Positions 20,371-29,633 of a stretch of 64,000 bases of DNA are shown here, piece after piece. Position 1 is the first letter of the stretch. Each line of letters begins with the position of its first letter. The DNA comes from Clostridium acetobutylicum ATCC 824 (lineage in GTDB: Bacteria > Bacillota > Clostridia > Clostridiales > Clostridiaceae): NCBI RefSeq assembly GCF_000008765.1, contig NC_003030.1, positions 1,956,001-2,020,000 of the forward strand, written 5' to 3'. A program made the position numbers and the translations under genes. Below the pieces are notes generated by a model, which was not told the DNA's origin, searched no databases, and worked only from the letters and a program-made list of their open reading frames with translations.

Positions 20371-20471
20371 TTCTTATCAAGAAGGTGGAGGGACTGGCCC
20401 TATGAAGCCTGACAACCGGCAAATGTACGGTGTTAATTCCTGCAAAACTTATTTGTTTTGAAAGATAAGAA
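20371..20471 (+). promoter_or_regulatory. SAM-I (S-box) riboswitch
   Basis: The S-box core is readable: CTTATCAAGAAGGTGGAGGG, then ACTGGCCCTATGAAGCC, ACAACCGGCAAA, GGTGTTAATTCCTGCA, and closing GAAAGATAAG that pairs with CTTATC to form P1. It precedes metA and a terminator, so SAM binding should switch off transcription. Confidence 0.96.
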
Positions 20472-20501
20472 AACAGCTTATTAATTAATGAGTATGTTAA
20501 T

Positions 20502-20537
20502 AATCCGTTTTTCTTATTGGAAAATGGATTTTTTTTA
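20502..20537 (+). terminator. Expression-platform terminator of the SAM riboswitch
   Basis: AATCCGTTTTTC and GGAAAATGGATT form the stem, followed by eight T. It lies between the aptamer and the metA start. Confidence 0.85.
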
Positions 20538-20570
20538 TATATTAAAATTTAAACTAGGACGGTGAAAAAA

Positions 20571-21476
20571 ATGCCTATAAAAATACCTGATAATCTTCCA
20601 GCAGCAAAAACTTTAAATGAAGAAAATATATTTTTTATGGATGAGGATAGAGCCTATCATCAAGATATAAGACCTCTTAATATTGTTATAGTTAACCTTA
20701 TGCCAACAAAGATAGTAACAGAAACTCAAATATTAAGGCTAATTGGAAATTCGCCTCTTCAGGTTAATCCGACCTTTATTCATACACAAACTCATAAATC
20801 ACAAAATACTTCAAAGGAACATTTAATTAAATTTTACGAAACCTTTGAAGAGATTAAAAACAATAAATTTGATGGCATGATAGTAACAGGAGCTCCAGTG
20901 GAGACACTTTCCTTTGAGAATGTTGATTATTGGGAGGAACTATGCAGAATTTTTGATTGGTCAGTTACTAATGTAACCTCAACTATACATATATGTTGGG
21001 GGGCACAGGCCGGTTTATACCATCATTATGGGATACCTAAATACGAGCTTCACGAAAAACTATTTGGAGTATTTAAACATAACCTTACTGAAAGAAATAT
21101 AAAATTGACACGAGGTTTTGACGATGAATTTTATGCTCCGCACTCGAGACATACTTATGTAAAAAGAGAAGATATTAAAAAGAATCCTAGCCTAAAGATT
21201 TTAGCTGAATCTGATGAAGCAGGAGCATATATAGTTGCATCAGAAAACGGCAAAAATATCTTTGTTATGGGACATGCAGAATATGATGGTGATACATTAA
21301 ATCTAGAATATATTAGGGATAAAAATCAAGGTATGAATATAAAAATCCCTAAAAATTACTTTAAAGATAATGATCCAGAGAAGGGACCTATGGTTACTTG
21401 GAGAGGTCATGCTAATCTTTTATTCTCTAACTGGCTTAATTATTATGTATATCAGGAGACACCATTTGAACTATAG
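20571..21476 (+). CDS. metA: Homoserine O-acetyltransferase (MetA family)
   Basis: Activates homoserine by O-acylation at the start of methionine synthesis. The 301-residue protein begins [11 protein letters not shown] like other MetA proteins; ATG 20571 follows AGGACGGTG. The nucleophile is Cys142 in [12 protein letters not shown]. Residue 111 is Glu ([10 protein letters not shown]). In the family, Glu111 gives acetyl-CoA specificity, as in Bacillus cereus, whereas Gly111 gives succinyl-CoA specificity, as in E. coli, so the enzyme is more likely an acetyltransferase despite the usual 'succinyltransferase' label. Expression is controlled by the SAM-I riboswitch upstream. Confidence 0.93.
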   Translation: MPIKIPDNLPAAKTLNEENIFFMDEDRAYHQDIRPLNIVIVNLMPTKIVTETQILRLIGNSPLQVNPTFIHTQTHKSQNTSKEHLIKFYETFEEIKNNKFDGMIVTGAPVETLSFENVDYWEELCRIFDWSVTNVTSTIHICWGAQAGLYHHYGIPKYELHEKLFGVFKHNLTERNIKLTRGFDDEFYAPHSRHTYVKREDIKKNPSLKILAESDEAGAYIVASENGKNIFVMGHAEYDGDTLNLEYIRDKNQGMNIKIPKNYFKDNDPEKGPMVTWRGHANLLFSNWLNYYVYQETPFEL

Positions 21477-21521
21477 AATTATGAGAGTAAAGTATTATTA
21501 AAACATAGAAAGTGTGTTATT

Positions 21522-21973
21522 ATGAAAATCGGTAGACTACTAGGGATTTTAAATATACTTGCTAATACTGATAGAGCCACAGTACAAGAATTATAAGAAA
21601 GATTTGAAGTTTCTAAGTGTACAATTCTTCGAGATCTGGATATGTTGAATGAGTCAGTGATTACAATTATTACATATTCAGGACTTATTCGGCCTCATAA
21701 ACTTGTTTTTAAGCAGTTATATTATATTTATACGCTTATAAGCAAGAGTTCCGTTTATTTAAAATCAATATAATTGCTACCTATAAAATTATGGATGCAA
21801 ATTTCAATTGTAAAGCTGTTAAAAAAATAGATTTTAGAAAAGATTTTGCTATTGGTTTGTTTTCATCACAAGATCAAAAATCATCGTTTAAAGTTATAGA
21901 ACCACTTGAACTAAAAAAATTAATAAAAACTCGAATAAAAGGAATATATAACCTCTACAAAGATGACATATAG
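21522..21973 (+). pseudogene. Decayed HTH/WYL-domain transcriptional regulator
   Basis: ATG 21522 opens a DeoR/YafY-type HTH (MKIGRLLGILNILANT, then RFEVSKCTILRDLDMLNES) with an in-frame TAA at 21594-21596 inside the HTH. The frame then continues to a fragment resembling a WYL-domain segment (IRPHKLVFKQLYYIYTL), stops again, and a further WYL-like tail runs in another frame to 21973. Most of the protein between HTH and tail is deleted. Stops, frame changes and a missing centre make this a remnant. Confidence 0.7.
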
Positions 21974-21986
21974 GTGTCATCTTTTT
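21960..21986 (+). terminator. Terminator of the decayed regulator
   Basis: AAGATGACA and TGTCATCTT form a 9-bp stem followed by TTTT, overlapping the stop of the remnant. Confidence 0.7.
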
Positions 21987-21989
21987 CGT

Positions 21990-22285
21990 TATTATACTGT
22001 AAGTTATTATCCCAAAAATTTTGATATGTTGTTACTGATTGGAGGCTATGCTTGGATGAAACAGAAAAATAATGTTATTTATCCTATTGTTGAGTATGCC
22101 ATTCAACATAACATTCCGTTACCAACAATTTCATTGAAAAGCAAGCAGTTTACGATGATTCAGGTATAATAATTGCAAATGGTACAGCTTCTTTAGAATT
22201 TGCTAAGGAAATTATATTATATTTGAATATTAAAACTAGAGAAAAAGTTTATGAAATGTATCTATATAATAAGCTGAATAGTTAA
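21990..22285 (+). pseudogene. Decayed DJ-1/PfpI-family protein
   Basis: The first part reads YPKNFDMLLLIGGYAWMKQK and VEYAIQHNIPL, typical of the DJ-1/PfpI fold. A second frame gives DDSGIIIANGTASLEFAKEI, the C-terminal part of such proteins. The nucleophile-elbow segment between them (normally AAICxA) is missing and the frames do not join, so the gene is broken by an internal deletion. It follows the WYL remnant, and such regulator/PfpI pairs are common. Confidence 0.65.
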
Positions 22286-22562
22286 TTAAAAAAACTTATA
22301 GGTGATGCTAAGGAAAATGGATTTTATTATAGTGGAAATGCTATAATAAAATAGTTGGTTATATTTGTGACTTTTAACATATGACAACTACATGAAAGTA
22401 ATAAATTTAAAATTGAGTATAAAAATTGGAATTAATAGATTGATTTTGAGTCAAGGATGGATTGTATTTAAAGCCATATAAGCAATCTTTAGAACAGGGG
22501 AAAATAGTTGTGAAGGAAGCTTTTTCAAATACTATTTTACTTTACATAAGGAGTTGATAACT
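22286..22562. other. Non-coding decayed stretch
   Basis: No convincing reading frame, repeat or RNA. It continues the AT-rich decay of the WYL/PfpI region and ends in the tldD ribosome site. Confidence 0.4.
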
Positions 22563-23942
22563 ATGATAAATAAAATCTTACTTCAAGATGTACTAGAAGC
22601 GTCTTTAGAAAAGGGTGCAGACTTTGCAGAAATATTTGTAGAGGATACCATTTCAAATGATTTATTTATGAGTGCGTTAAAACTAAAAAAATCCACTACA
22701 AATAGAGTATTTGGAATTGGCATAAGAATAATTAAAGGATTAAAAAGCGTATATGCTTATACAAATTCTACAGATAAGGAAACTCTCTTAAAAACAGTTA
22801 ATGAAGCCTCATTGGCACTAGGGGATTTAAAACTAAATAAATCTATAACACTAAAAGAAAGATTGAATTTAAATATTCATCCTATAATATATGTTCCATC
22901 ATCAGTCAGTACCTTAGATAAAAAAGCTATAATTGAAAGAGCATCTGTTTCTGCAAAAAACTATGATAAATCTATAGTTCAAGTAGAAGCTACTTATAAA
23001 GATTCTGATCAAAAAATAATAATTGCTAATAGCTTGGGACTATACACTACAGATAGAAGAGTACATTCAAGAATGACTATAACATCTATAGCAAGTAATG
23101 GAGTTGAAAATCAAACTGGATACATTGCACCAGGAAGGAGCATGGGGATTGAAATGTTTGATACAATAAGTCCTGAAAAGTGCGGATTAGACGCCAGTCA
23201 AATGGCAATAACTATGTTAAATGCCAAACCATGTCCTTCAGGAAAAATGACTGTTGCCATAGAAAATGGTTTTGGTGGTGTCATATTTCATGAAGCCTGT
23301 GGGCACGCACTAGAAGCCTCATCTGTATCAAAAAACCTCTCTGTGTTTTCAAATAAATTAGGAGAGAAAATAGCTTCTAGTAAAGTTACTGCTATAGATG
23401 ATGGTACGATAAAAAATGCATGGGGTTCAATAAATATTGATGATGAAGGCAATCCATCAGAAAAAAAGGTACTAATAGAAAACGGAATATTAAAATCGTA
23501 TATGATAGATTACTTAAACGGGAAGAGAATGGGAGTTAAAGCTAATGGCAGTTCAAGAAGAGAGTCCTATAAATTTGCACCTACCTCTAGAATGACAAAC
23601 ACATATATAGCAGCGGGAGAGGATGAATCTTCAGATATTATAGCTTCTATAGATAATGGACTTTATGCTAAAAGAATGGGTGGTGGCTCCGTTAATCCTA
23701 TAACAGGTGAATTTAATTTCTCAGTATTAGAAGGGTATCTTGTGAAAAACGGTAAAATAAAAGAGCCAGTAAGAGGTGCAAGTTTAATAGGAAAAAGTAC
23801 GGAAATATTAAACAATATAGATATGGTTGGAAAAAATTTATCTTTAGGTTCAGGTACATGTGGAGCAGCAAGTGGTAATATTCCTACAAACGTTGGTCAG
23901 CCTCTTATAAGAGTATCAGAAATAACCGTTGGAGGGCGTTAA
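22563..23942 (+). CDS. tldD: Metalloprotease TldD
   Basis: Zinc-dependent peptidase subunit that works with TldE/PmbA in processing peptides and proteins. The 459-residue product has the catalytic HEACGHALEAS (HExxxH motif) near residue 245 and the conserved GxCGAASG-like C-terminal segment. ATG 22563 follows AAGGAG; the frame's earlier TTG overlaps that site. The stop overlaps the tldE ribosome site and the two genes are only one base apart, implying coupled expression of a heterodimer. Confidence 0.93.
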   Translation: MINKILLQDVLEASLEKGADFAEIFVEDTISNDLFMSALKLKKSTTNRVFGIGIRIIKGLKSVYAYTNSTDKETLLKTVNEASLALGDLKLNKSITLKERLNLNIHPIIYVPSSVSTLDKKAIIERASVSAKNYDKSIVQVEATYKDSDQKIIIANSLGLYTTDRRVHSRMTITSIASNGVENQTGYIAPGRSMGIEMFDTISPEKCGLDASQMAITMLNAKPCPSGKMTVAIENGFGGVIFHEACGHALEASSVSKNLSVFSNKLGEKIASSKVTAIDDGTIKNAWGSINIDDEGNPSEKKVLIENGILKSYMIDYLNGKRMGVKANGSSRRESYKFAPTSRMTNTYIAAGEDESSDIIASIDNGLYAKRMGGGSVNPITGEFNFSVLEGYLVKNGKIKEPVRGASLIGKSTEILNNIDMVGKNLSLGSGTCGAASGNIPTNVGQPLIRVSEITVGGR

Positions 23943-23943
23943 A

Positions 23944-25308
23944 ATGGATATAGAAAAATTTAAAGAGAAATTAATAGAAGAAGCAAAGAAAAACGATATA
24001 TCTTCTTATGAATTATATTATGAGTACAGCAACAACTTAAACATATCTAGCTATAATTTAGACATTGACAATTACTCTGTAAGTAAATCTTTTGGTATTA
24101 GCTTTAGAGGTATATATAAGGGAAAATTAGGTATGGCATCTACAGAAATTTTAGATGATGAATCTATAAATCTTCTTATAAAGGCTGTAATCGATAATGC
24201 TTTAAGCAATGATAGTACAGAAAAAGAAATAATTTTTGACGGAAAAAATCAGCATTATCATAAAGTGGATACTTTTAATGAAAATTTAGCATCGATACCC
24301 TCAAAAGATAGACTATGCCTTTGTCTTAAACTTAGTGAAAAGGCCCAAAATTATAACTATAGTTCTAACTTTAAGTTGAAAGCAGTTATGGCAGAGGTTA
24401 ATTATACAGAAAAGAAATACGGAATAGTTAACTCAGAGGGATTGAATTTAAATTACAAATCCAATCATGAAGCATCCATTTTAGAAATAGTTCTAAATAA
24501 AGGAGAGGAGACTAATACGGATTACGCTTATGCCTTTTATAAGAACAGATCTGATTTAAATGAAGATGAACTTGTAGAAAAAGCCATAAAGAATACTATT
24601 GATAGATTTGATGGTAAAACTGTAGTCTCAGGAAAATATAAGGTTGTAATAAAAAACTCCACCTTTGCACTTATGCTTAGAACCTTTTGGGAAGTTTTTA
24701 ATGGTGAAAATGTAAACAAAAATCTCTCTTTATTAAAAAATAAATTAGAAAAAGTCGTTGCCAGCAAGGCATTAACGCTTATTGATAACCCACTTTTAAA
24801 TGCAATGAATTCAAAACCTTTTGATGCAGAAGGGGTAGCAACAAAAGAGAAAAAAATTATAGAAAAAGGGGTCTTAAAAAGTTTCTTTCATAATATAAAA
24901 TCAGCAGAGGAAAGTGGGACCTTTAGTACAGGGAATGCATCAAAAGCAAAATATTCATCATCTATATCAGTTTCACCAACAAATCTTTATATAGAAAAAG
25001 GTTATAAAAACTTTGACGAAATACTAGCTTATGTAGAAAACGGACTTCTAATAAATGATCTTCAAGGAACACATTCTGGAGCTAATGTCGAAACTGGTGA
25101 TTTTTCTCTTTCTGCCAAAGGGATGCGTATAGAGAATGGAGTTTTAACAGGAGCTGTTGAGCAGATAACTATTTCAGGAAACTTTTACACCTTACTTAAA
25201 AATATAGAAGAAGTAGCAGACGATCTTGAATTTTACTTGCCAAATTCAACAGGATACTTTGGAAGTCCTAGTGTAGTTATAAAAGAAATTTCTGTATCAG
25301 GGGAATAA
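23944..25308 (+). CDS. pmbA: TldE/PmbA-family metalloprotease partner
   Basis: Second subunit of the TldD/TldE protease, 454 residues. It has the PmbA fold and lacks the HExxxH motif, as expected of TldE. Typical segments are GISFRGIYKGKLGMASTE near the start and the C-terminal NSTGYFGSPSV. ATG 23944 follows GGAGGG at 23931-23936. It is the second gene of the tldD operon and a strong terminator follows. In other bacteria the pair matures microcins and related peptides; no such substrate gene is adjacent here. Confidence 0.9.
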   Translation: MDIEKFKEKLIEEAKKNDISSYELYYEYSNNLNISSYNLDIDNYSVSKSFGISFRGIYKGKLGMASTEILDDESINLLIKAVIDNALSNDSTEKEIIFDGKNQHYHKVDTFNENLASIPSKDRLCLCLKLSEKAQNYNYSSNFKLKAVMAEVNYTEKKYGIVNSEGLNLNYKSNHEASILEIVLNKGEETNTDYAYAFYKNRSDLNEDELVEKAIKNTIDRFDGKTVVSGKYKVVIKNSTFALMLRTFWEVFNGENVNKNLSLLKNKLEKVVASKALTLIDNPLLNAMNSKPFDAEGVATKEKKIIEKGVLKSFFHNIKSAEESGTFSTGNASKAKYSSSISVSPTNLYIEKGYKNFDEILAYVENGLLINDLQGTHSGANVETGDFSLSAKGMRIENGVLTGAVEQITISGNFYTLLKNIEEVADDLEFYLPNSTGYFGSPSVVIKEISVSGE

Positions 25309-25362
25309 AAATACAAATGGTAAGAATAATATTTATCTATTTTTACCATTTGTATTTTTTTT
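25307..25362 (+). terminator. Terminator after tldE
   Basis: AAAATACAAATGGTAA pairs perfectly with TTACCATTTGTATTTT across about 19 bases and is followed by a T-run. Its symmetry would also allow use from the other strand. Confidence 0.85.
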
Positions 25363-25645
25363 AATTTCCAGTAAAGTAGAACCCCTAAAGGCATATAGTT
25401 GATAATAGCTATCACTTGATTATCAATAAAATCAAAAGAAGAAGGATTTTTACTTAAATATATATTTAGGTTTTTTAAATAGATTTATGTTTATGTACCT
25501 AAATATGATTTTTCAAAAAGTTTTTTGATATTTTTTAATATAAAAGCATATATAAAACTTATTAAAAAAAGAAGGATTTTCCCCCTCTTTTTGTAGAATA
25601 TTTATTCCGTAAAATAGGAATTTGACGAAGTAACGGAGGTTTTTT
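25363..25645. other. AT-rich region upstream of the tyrosine recombinase
   Basis: No supported gene. It holds two copies of AGAAGGATTTT (near 25439 and 25570). The second is followed by GTAGAATAT at 25593-25601, a sigma-H-like pair but with a 13-base spacer, slightly longer than the usual 11-12. A short minus-strand frame here looks spurious. Confidence 0.4.
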
Positions 25646-26634
25646 ATGAAATATTCACTAAAACAAATAAACGATCCAAGTTTACCAGTATCACTCAAAC
25701 AACTTTTTTAAACTATTTAAGAACTATTAGGGCTAAATCTGAGAGAACTATCTATAACTACAAAATAGATTTAATTCTGTTTTTTAGATTTTTAAAATTA
25801 TACAGAGGCTTATCAAAAGATGCGGATTTCGAAGATATTGTAATAAATGATATTGATAGTAGTTTCTTAGATTCTATTACACTGGAAGATCTGTTTGCTT
25901 TTTTAAGTTTTACAGAAGAGTTTAGAAATAACGGAAGCTATGCAAGAGCTAGAAAAATCGCAGCACTAAGATCCTTTTTTAAATACATTTCAGGAAAAGC
26001 TAAAATAATAAAGGAAAATCCAACTTTAGAGCTAGAATCCCCTAGCCTTCCTAAAAGAAATCCTATTTATTTAACCCTTGAAGAAAGTCAAGCGCTTTTA
26101 AATTCAATAGATGGTCCTTTTAAAGAAAGAGACTATTGCATAATAACATTATTTTTAAATTGCGGTCTTAGATTATCTGAACTAGTAAGTATTGATATAT
26201 CAAAAATAAAGGGTGATACTTTAACTATTTTAGGAAAAGGAAATAAAGAAAGAACGATATATTTAAACGAAATGTGCCTAAAAGCTATAGAAGATTATAT
26301 ACCTGTAAGAAATCAAAAAGCTTCATCAATAAAAATTGAAGATAAAGATGCCCTTTTCATAAGTAGAAAACTCACTAGAATAAATCAAAGGACTATTGAA
26401 CTAATGGTTAAAAAATATGCTTTAAAAGCTAATTTAGATTATGAAAAACTCACGCCTCATAAATTAAGGCATACAGCTGCTACTTTGATGTATAAGTACG
26501 GAAATGTAGATATAAGAAGTTTACAGCAAATACTAGGACACGAAAGTGTATCTACCACACAAATATATACTCATATAGATGATGAAAATTTAAGAAAAGC
26601 TGTAAAATCAAATCCCCTTAATAACGTAAAGTAA
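25646..26634 (+). CDS. Tyrosine recombinase (XerC/XerD type), frameshifted at a T6 run
   Basis: Site-specific recombinase of the lambda-integrase family. Translation from ATG 25646 (GGAGG upstream) gives MKYSLKQINDPSLP then VSLKQLF and a TAA at 25709-25711. The -1 frame continues directly with LNYLRTIRAKSERTI and runs uninterrupted to 26634. It carries a core-binding domain and a catalytic domain with Arg in NCGLRLSELV, HKLRHTAA, LGHESVSTTQ and the tyrosine in QIYTHI. The -1 frame has no ATG, GTG or TTG before 26272, so the enzyme needs a -1 shift at CTTTTTTAA or is a pseudogene. Joined, it would be about 330 residues, normal for XerC/D. It could be the chromosome-dimer resolvase or an orphan. 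Confidence 0.75.
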
Positions 26635-26668
26635 TTACGTAATATATATTATGTAAACTAATATATAT

Positions 26669-26706
26669 AGAAGAGAAGATGATTACAAAAATCACCTTCT
26701 CTTCTA
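26669..26706. terminator. Bidirectional terminator between recombinase and Cys-rich gene
   Basis: AGAAGAGAAGATGATT pairs with ATCACCTTCTCTTCT with one mismatch and lies between convergent genes. Confidence 0.75.
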
Positions 26707-27090
26707 CTTATTAAGTCTATCCTTTTTAAGTGCAAATAATCCTGGCGATGTTTCATTTATAAATTTTTTTCTCTTATCCTCGTTATTTAATATCTCATTT
26801 AATCCATCTACATCTTCTATAAATTCAATTTCAATTTCCTTGTGCTCACCATCTTCTACATAATTATCATCGTAATCATTCAAAATTTCTTCTTCTAGAA
26901 TAGCTTCTGCATTAACGGGATTTTCGTCATCTATTATATTGTCGATAAGTATAGATCTAGTTTTTGCGTTATCTGGATTAAGGCACCTTCCACAATTGTC
27001 GCATATTTTATCTGGATTCAAATCACATTTATCACATTCACCACAATTAGTACATTTCTTATTTTCATCTAATACACAAATCTTATCCAT
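26704..27090 (-). CDS. Cys-rich acidic protein of unknown function
   Basis: Not recognised. The 128-residue product has seven Cys in the first 40 residues, with CTNCGECDKC and CDNCGRC resembling paired CxxC metal-binding knuckles, followed by a strongly acidic stretch (about residues 50-115, rich in Glu, Asp and Asn) and a short basic end. No signal peptide. ATG 27090 has GAAGGG upstream. Transcribed convergently to the recombinase and divergently from lexA. A zinc- or iron-binding regulatory role is a guess from the Cys spacing. Confidence 0.65.
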   Translation of the reverse strand: MDKICVLDENKKCTNCGECDKCDLNPDKICDNCGRCLNPDNAKTRSILIDNIIDDENPVNAEAILEEEILNDYDDNYVEDGEHKEIEIEFIEDVDGLNEILNNEDKRKKFINETSPGLFALKKDRLNK

Positions 27091-27228
27091 AAAAAACTAC
27101 CCTTCTTTAGAGTTATTTAATACAATAAAGTACATTGTACCAAATAATTTACTTCATTTCAAGTGATAATAGAAAATATCATTTTAGAGTTATCTATTTT
27201 TCATAATACCATTAAATTCTTTCAAACA

Positions 27229-27240
27229 GAACATAAGTTT
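27229..27240 (+). promoter_or_regulatory. LexA operator of lexA
   Basis: GAAC-ATAA-GTTT differs from GAAC-N4-GTTC at one base and overlaps the -35 hexamer of the lexA promoter, consistent with autoregulation. Confidence 0.65.
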
Positions 27241-27267
27241 GCATACTATCTTGTATTATGCTATAAT
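27239..27267 (+). promoter_or_regulatory. lexA promoter
   Basis: TTGCAT (27239-27244) and TATAAT (27262-27267) with a 17-base spacer, about 43 bases before the GTG start. Confidence 0.75.
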
Positions 27268-27310
27268 TTAATGTAATAATTACTATAAAAATTCTTGCGG
27301 GGTGTGTAAA

Positions 27311-27925
27311 GTGGCTACGGATAAGATTACAAGAGACGTGCAAAGTGAAATATATGAATTTATAAGGCAAGAAGTCCTAGATAAAGGGTATCCACCTTCT
27401 GTCAGAGAAATATGTGCAAAAGTTGGCTTAAGCTCTACTTCTACAGTACATGGCCATCTTTCAAGACTTGAAAAAAAGGGTCTTATAAGACGTGATCCAA
27501 CTAAACCTAGAGCTATAGAATTGATAAAAGATCCTATATCTAAAAGAGAAATGATTGATATTCCCATAGTTGGAAAAGTTCAAGCAGGTCAGCCTATTCT
27601 TGCTGTTGAAAATATAGATGACTATCTTACAATTCCGTTAAACTTTGTAAGAAATACTAATGATCTTTTTATATTAAAAATCAGCGGAAACAGTATGATT
27701 GAGGCCGGCATATATGATGGAGATTTAGCTATTATAGAAAAAACAAACTATGCTCAAAATGGAGATATTGTTGTAGCATTAATAGAAAATGATGCTACAA
27801 TAAAAAGGTTCTTTAAAGAGAAGGATAAAATAAGACTTCAGCCCGAAAATCACACAATGGATCCAATTATAGTTGATAATTGTGAAGTAATAGGAAAATT
27901 GGCCGGAATTTATAGAAGATATTAA
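27311..27925 (+). CDS. lexA: SOS repressor LexA
   Basis: Transcriptional repressor of the DNA-damage response. The 204-residue protein has an N-terminal winged HTH ([20 protein letters not shown]) and a C-terminal S24 latent-protease domain. The self-cleavage bond is Ala92-Gly93 (KVQAGQP), the nucleophile Ser128 (SGNSMIEAG) and the general base Lys165 (DATIKRF). GTG 27311 follows GGGGTG; the alternative GTG at 27302 lies inside that site. The promoter carries its own LexA box and recA in this window carries another, so the SOS circuit is visible. Confidence 0.96.
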   Translation: MATDKITRDVQSEIYEFIRQEVLDKGYPPSVREICAKVGLSSTSTVHGHLSRLEKKGLIRRDPTKPRAIELIKDPISKREMIDIPIVGKVQAGQPILAVENIDDYLTIPLNFVRNTNDLFILKISGNSMIEAGIYDGDLAIIEKTNYAQNGDIVVALIENDATIKRFFKEKDKIRLQPENHTMDPIIVDNCEVIGKLAGIYRRY

Positions 27926-27966
27926 AAATAAGCTGCTTTATTCAAACTAAAGCAGCTTATTTTTTT
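27925..27966. terminator. Bidirectional terminator between lexA and the PLP-enzyme gene
   Basis: AAAATAAGCTGCTTTA and TAAAGCAGCTTATTTT form a perfect 16-bp stem with T on both outer sides, between convergent genes. Confidence 0.88.
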
Positions 27967-29245
27967 ACATTATTAATTTAGAAAGAGCTATAAGTACTCC
28001 AAGTTTAGCATGATCAAAAGTAAGACCGCCTTGAAGATATCCTATGTACGGTTCTCTTATAGGTGCATCTGCAGACAATTCTATAGAGGCTCCTTGTACA
28101 AATGTACCAGCTGCCATTATAACCTTATCTTCGTAGCCTGGCATATCCCAAGCTTCACATTGCACAAAAGAATCTACTGGAGATGCTGTTTGAATTCCTT
28201 TTATGAAATCGATAAGCTTCTTCTCGTCATTGAATTTAATAGCCTGTATAATATCTGTCCTTTTATCATTATATTTAGGAAGAACATCAAAACCTGCGAG
28301 CTCCATTATTCTAGCGCAAAAAACCGCACCCTTAACTGCCTCAATTGTAACATGTGGAGCCATAAAAAGTCCTTCATATAAACTTCTCATTACTCCGAAA
28401 GTAGAGCCGCACTCTCCTCCTATTCCAGGAACTGTAACCCTAAAGGTAGCTTGAGTTACATACTCTTCCTTTCCTGCTATGTAGCCCCCTGTTGTGGCTA
28501 TTCCGCCTCCGATATTTTTAATTAATGAACCTGCAATTATATCAGCACCAACATCTGTAGGTTCTTTTTCTTCAACAAACTCACCGTAACAGTTATCAAC
28601 AAATACTATTACATTTTCATTAACTTCTCTTATTGATTTAATTATTTCAGCGATTTCAGCTATTCTTAGAGACTTTCTCCATCCGTATCCTGTAGAACGC
28701 TGAATATGAATTAACTTTATACTGTCATCCTTTTTAAGTTCTTCTTTAACAGTATTTATATCAACCTTACCATCTTTTAAATCAACCATTTTGTATTTAA
28801 CACCATATTCTCTAAGCGATCCTACTTTTTTACTATCATCCATTCCAATTATGTCATGAAGAGTATCATAAGGCATCCCGCAAATAGACATCATAGTATC
28901 ATTGGGACGTAAATTTCCAAATAAGGCTGCACCTATTGCATGTGTTCCATTAACGAAATGTGGCCTTACAAATGCACTTTCTGTATTAAATATATTTGCA
29001 TATACCCTATCAAGTGAATCTCTTCCTATATCATTATATCCGTAGCCACTTGAATTAGTAAAATGAGATTCACTTATTCTTTCTTCTTGAAAAGCCTTAA
29101 GCACCTTTAACTGATTATACTCTCTAATTTCATCATAGTACTTAAATTCCTTTTCAACATCATTTAATGCTCTTTCATATAACTCTAATACTCTTTCATT
29201 TATATTATACTTATTCATAAGTGATCTTTTAGTAAATTCTAGCAT
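27965..29245 (-). CDS. PLP-dependent lyase, aluminium-resistance/methionine gamma-lyase family
   Basis: A 426-residue pyridoxal-phosphate enzyme of the YnbB family, usually labelled methionine gamma-lyase or aluminium resistance protein. Cofactor segments are visible: FVDNCYGEFVEE with the ring-stacking Asp and GSLIKNIGGGIATTGGYIAG with the Schiff-base Lys. Physiological substrate is uncertain. It lies downstream of miaA-hfq, a common Firmicute arrangement. ATG 29245 has AGGAGG about 12 bases upstream, longer than normal; no better start is seen. A weak terminator separates it from hfq. Confidence 0.82.
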   Translation of the reverse strand: MLEFTKRSLMNKYNINERVLELYERALNDVEKEFKYYDEIREYNQLKVLKAFQEERISESHFTNSSGYGYNDIGRDSLDRVYANIFNTESAFVRPHFVNGTHAIGAALFGNLRPNDTMMSICGMPYDTLHDIIGMDDSKKVGSLREYGVKYKMVDLKDGKVDINTVKEELKKDDSIKLIHIQRSTGYGWRKSLRIAEIAEIIKSIREVNENVIVFVDNCYGEFVEEKEPTDVGADIIAGSLIKNIGGGIATTGGYIAGKEEYVTQATFRVTVPGIGGECGSTFGVMRSLYEGLFMAPHVTIEAVKGAVFCARIMELAGFDVLPKYNDKRTDIIQAIKFNDEKKLIDFIKGIQTASPVDSFVQCEAWDMPGYEDKVIMAAGTFVQGASIELSADAPIREPYIGYLQGGLTFDHAKLGVLIALSKLIM

Positions 29246-29284
29246 AAATCTTGTAATCCTCCTGAGTTTATTTAATTACACACT

Positions 29285-29313
29285 CAAAAAAGAGGCAATA
29301 AAAAAACTTGCCT
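29285..29313 (-). terminator. Terminator after hfq
   Basis: On the minus strand AGGCAA and TTGCCT form a 6-bp stem followed by C and a T-run. The stem is short, so read-through into the next gene is possible. Confidence 0.55.
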
Positions 29314-29327
29314 ACTTTTCTTATAAT

Positions 29328-29573
29328 TTATTCTTCATCCTGCTGAGGCTGGTTAAATAGTATCGGTCTTAAAGGAGTTATGGTGGATACAGCATGTTTA
29401 TATATCATCATCTGTTTTCCATCACTTTCAAGTATTACCGTAAAACTATCAAATCCCTTAACACTACCTCTCATCTGAAATCCATTTGTCAAATGAATTG
29501 CAACAGGTATCTTATTCTTTCTCGCACTATTTAAAAATATATCCTGCAAATTATTTGTTGACTTGTTATTCAT
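29328..29573 (-). CDS. hfq: RNA chaperone Hfq
   Basis: Hexameric Sm-like RNA chaperone. The 81-residue product has Sm1 ([29 protein letters not shown]) and Sm2 with the diagnostic YKHAVSTI. The C-terminal tail is short and acidic, as in Gram-positive Hfq. ATG 29573 is eight bases after GGAGGG; the upstream GTG overlaps that site. It follows miaA, the order seen across most bacteria. Confidence 0.95.
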   Translation of the reverse strand: MNNKSTNNLQDIFLNSARKNKIPVAIHLTNGFQMRGSVKGFDSFTVILESDGKQMMIYKHAVSTITPLRPILFNQPQQDEE

Positions 29574-29633
29574 GATACTCACCCTCCGTTTATTTTACAT
29601 AGTTAATATTCTATAAAAAACTTTAAAATCCTT

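Noticed and set aside
25233-25415. Short minus-strand frame with a hydrophobic stretch after tldE
   Set aside because: It overlaps the tldE end and its terminator, has no ribosome site and no family resemblance.
25621-25629. TTTGACGAA resembling a Spo0A box before the xer-like gene
   Set aside because: Differs from TTTGTCGAA at a core base and stands alone.
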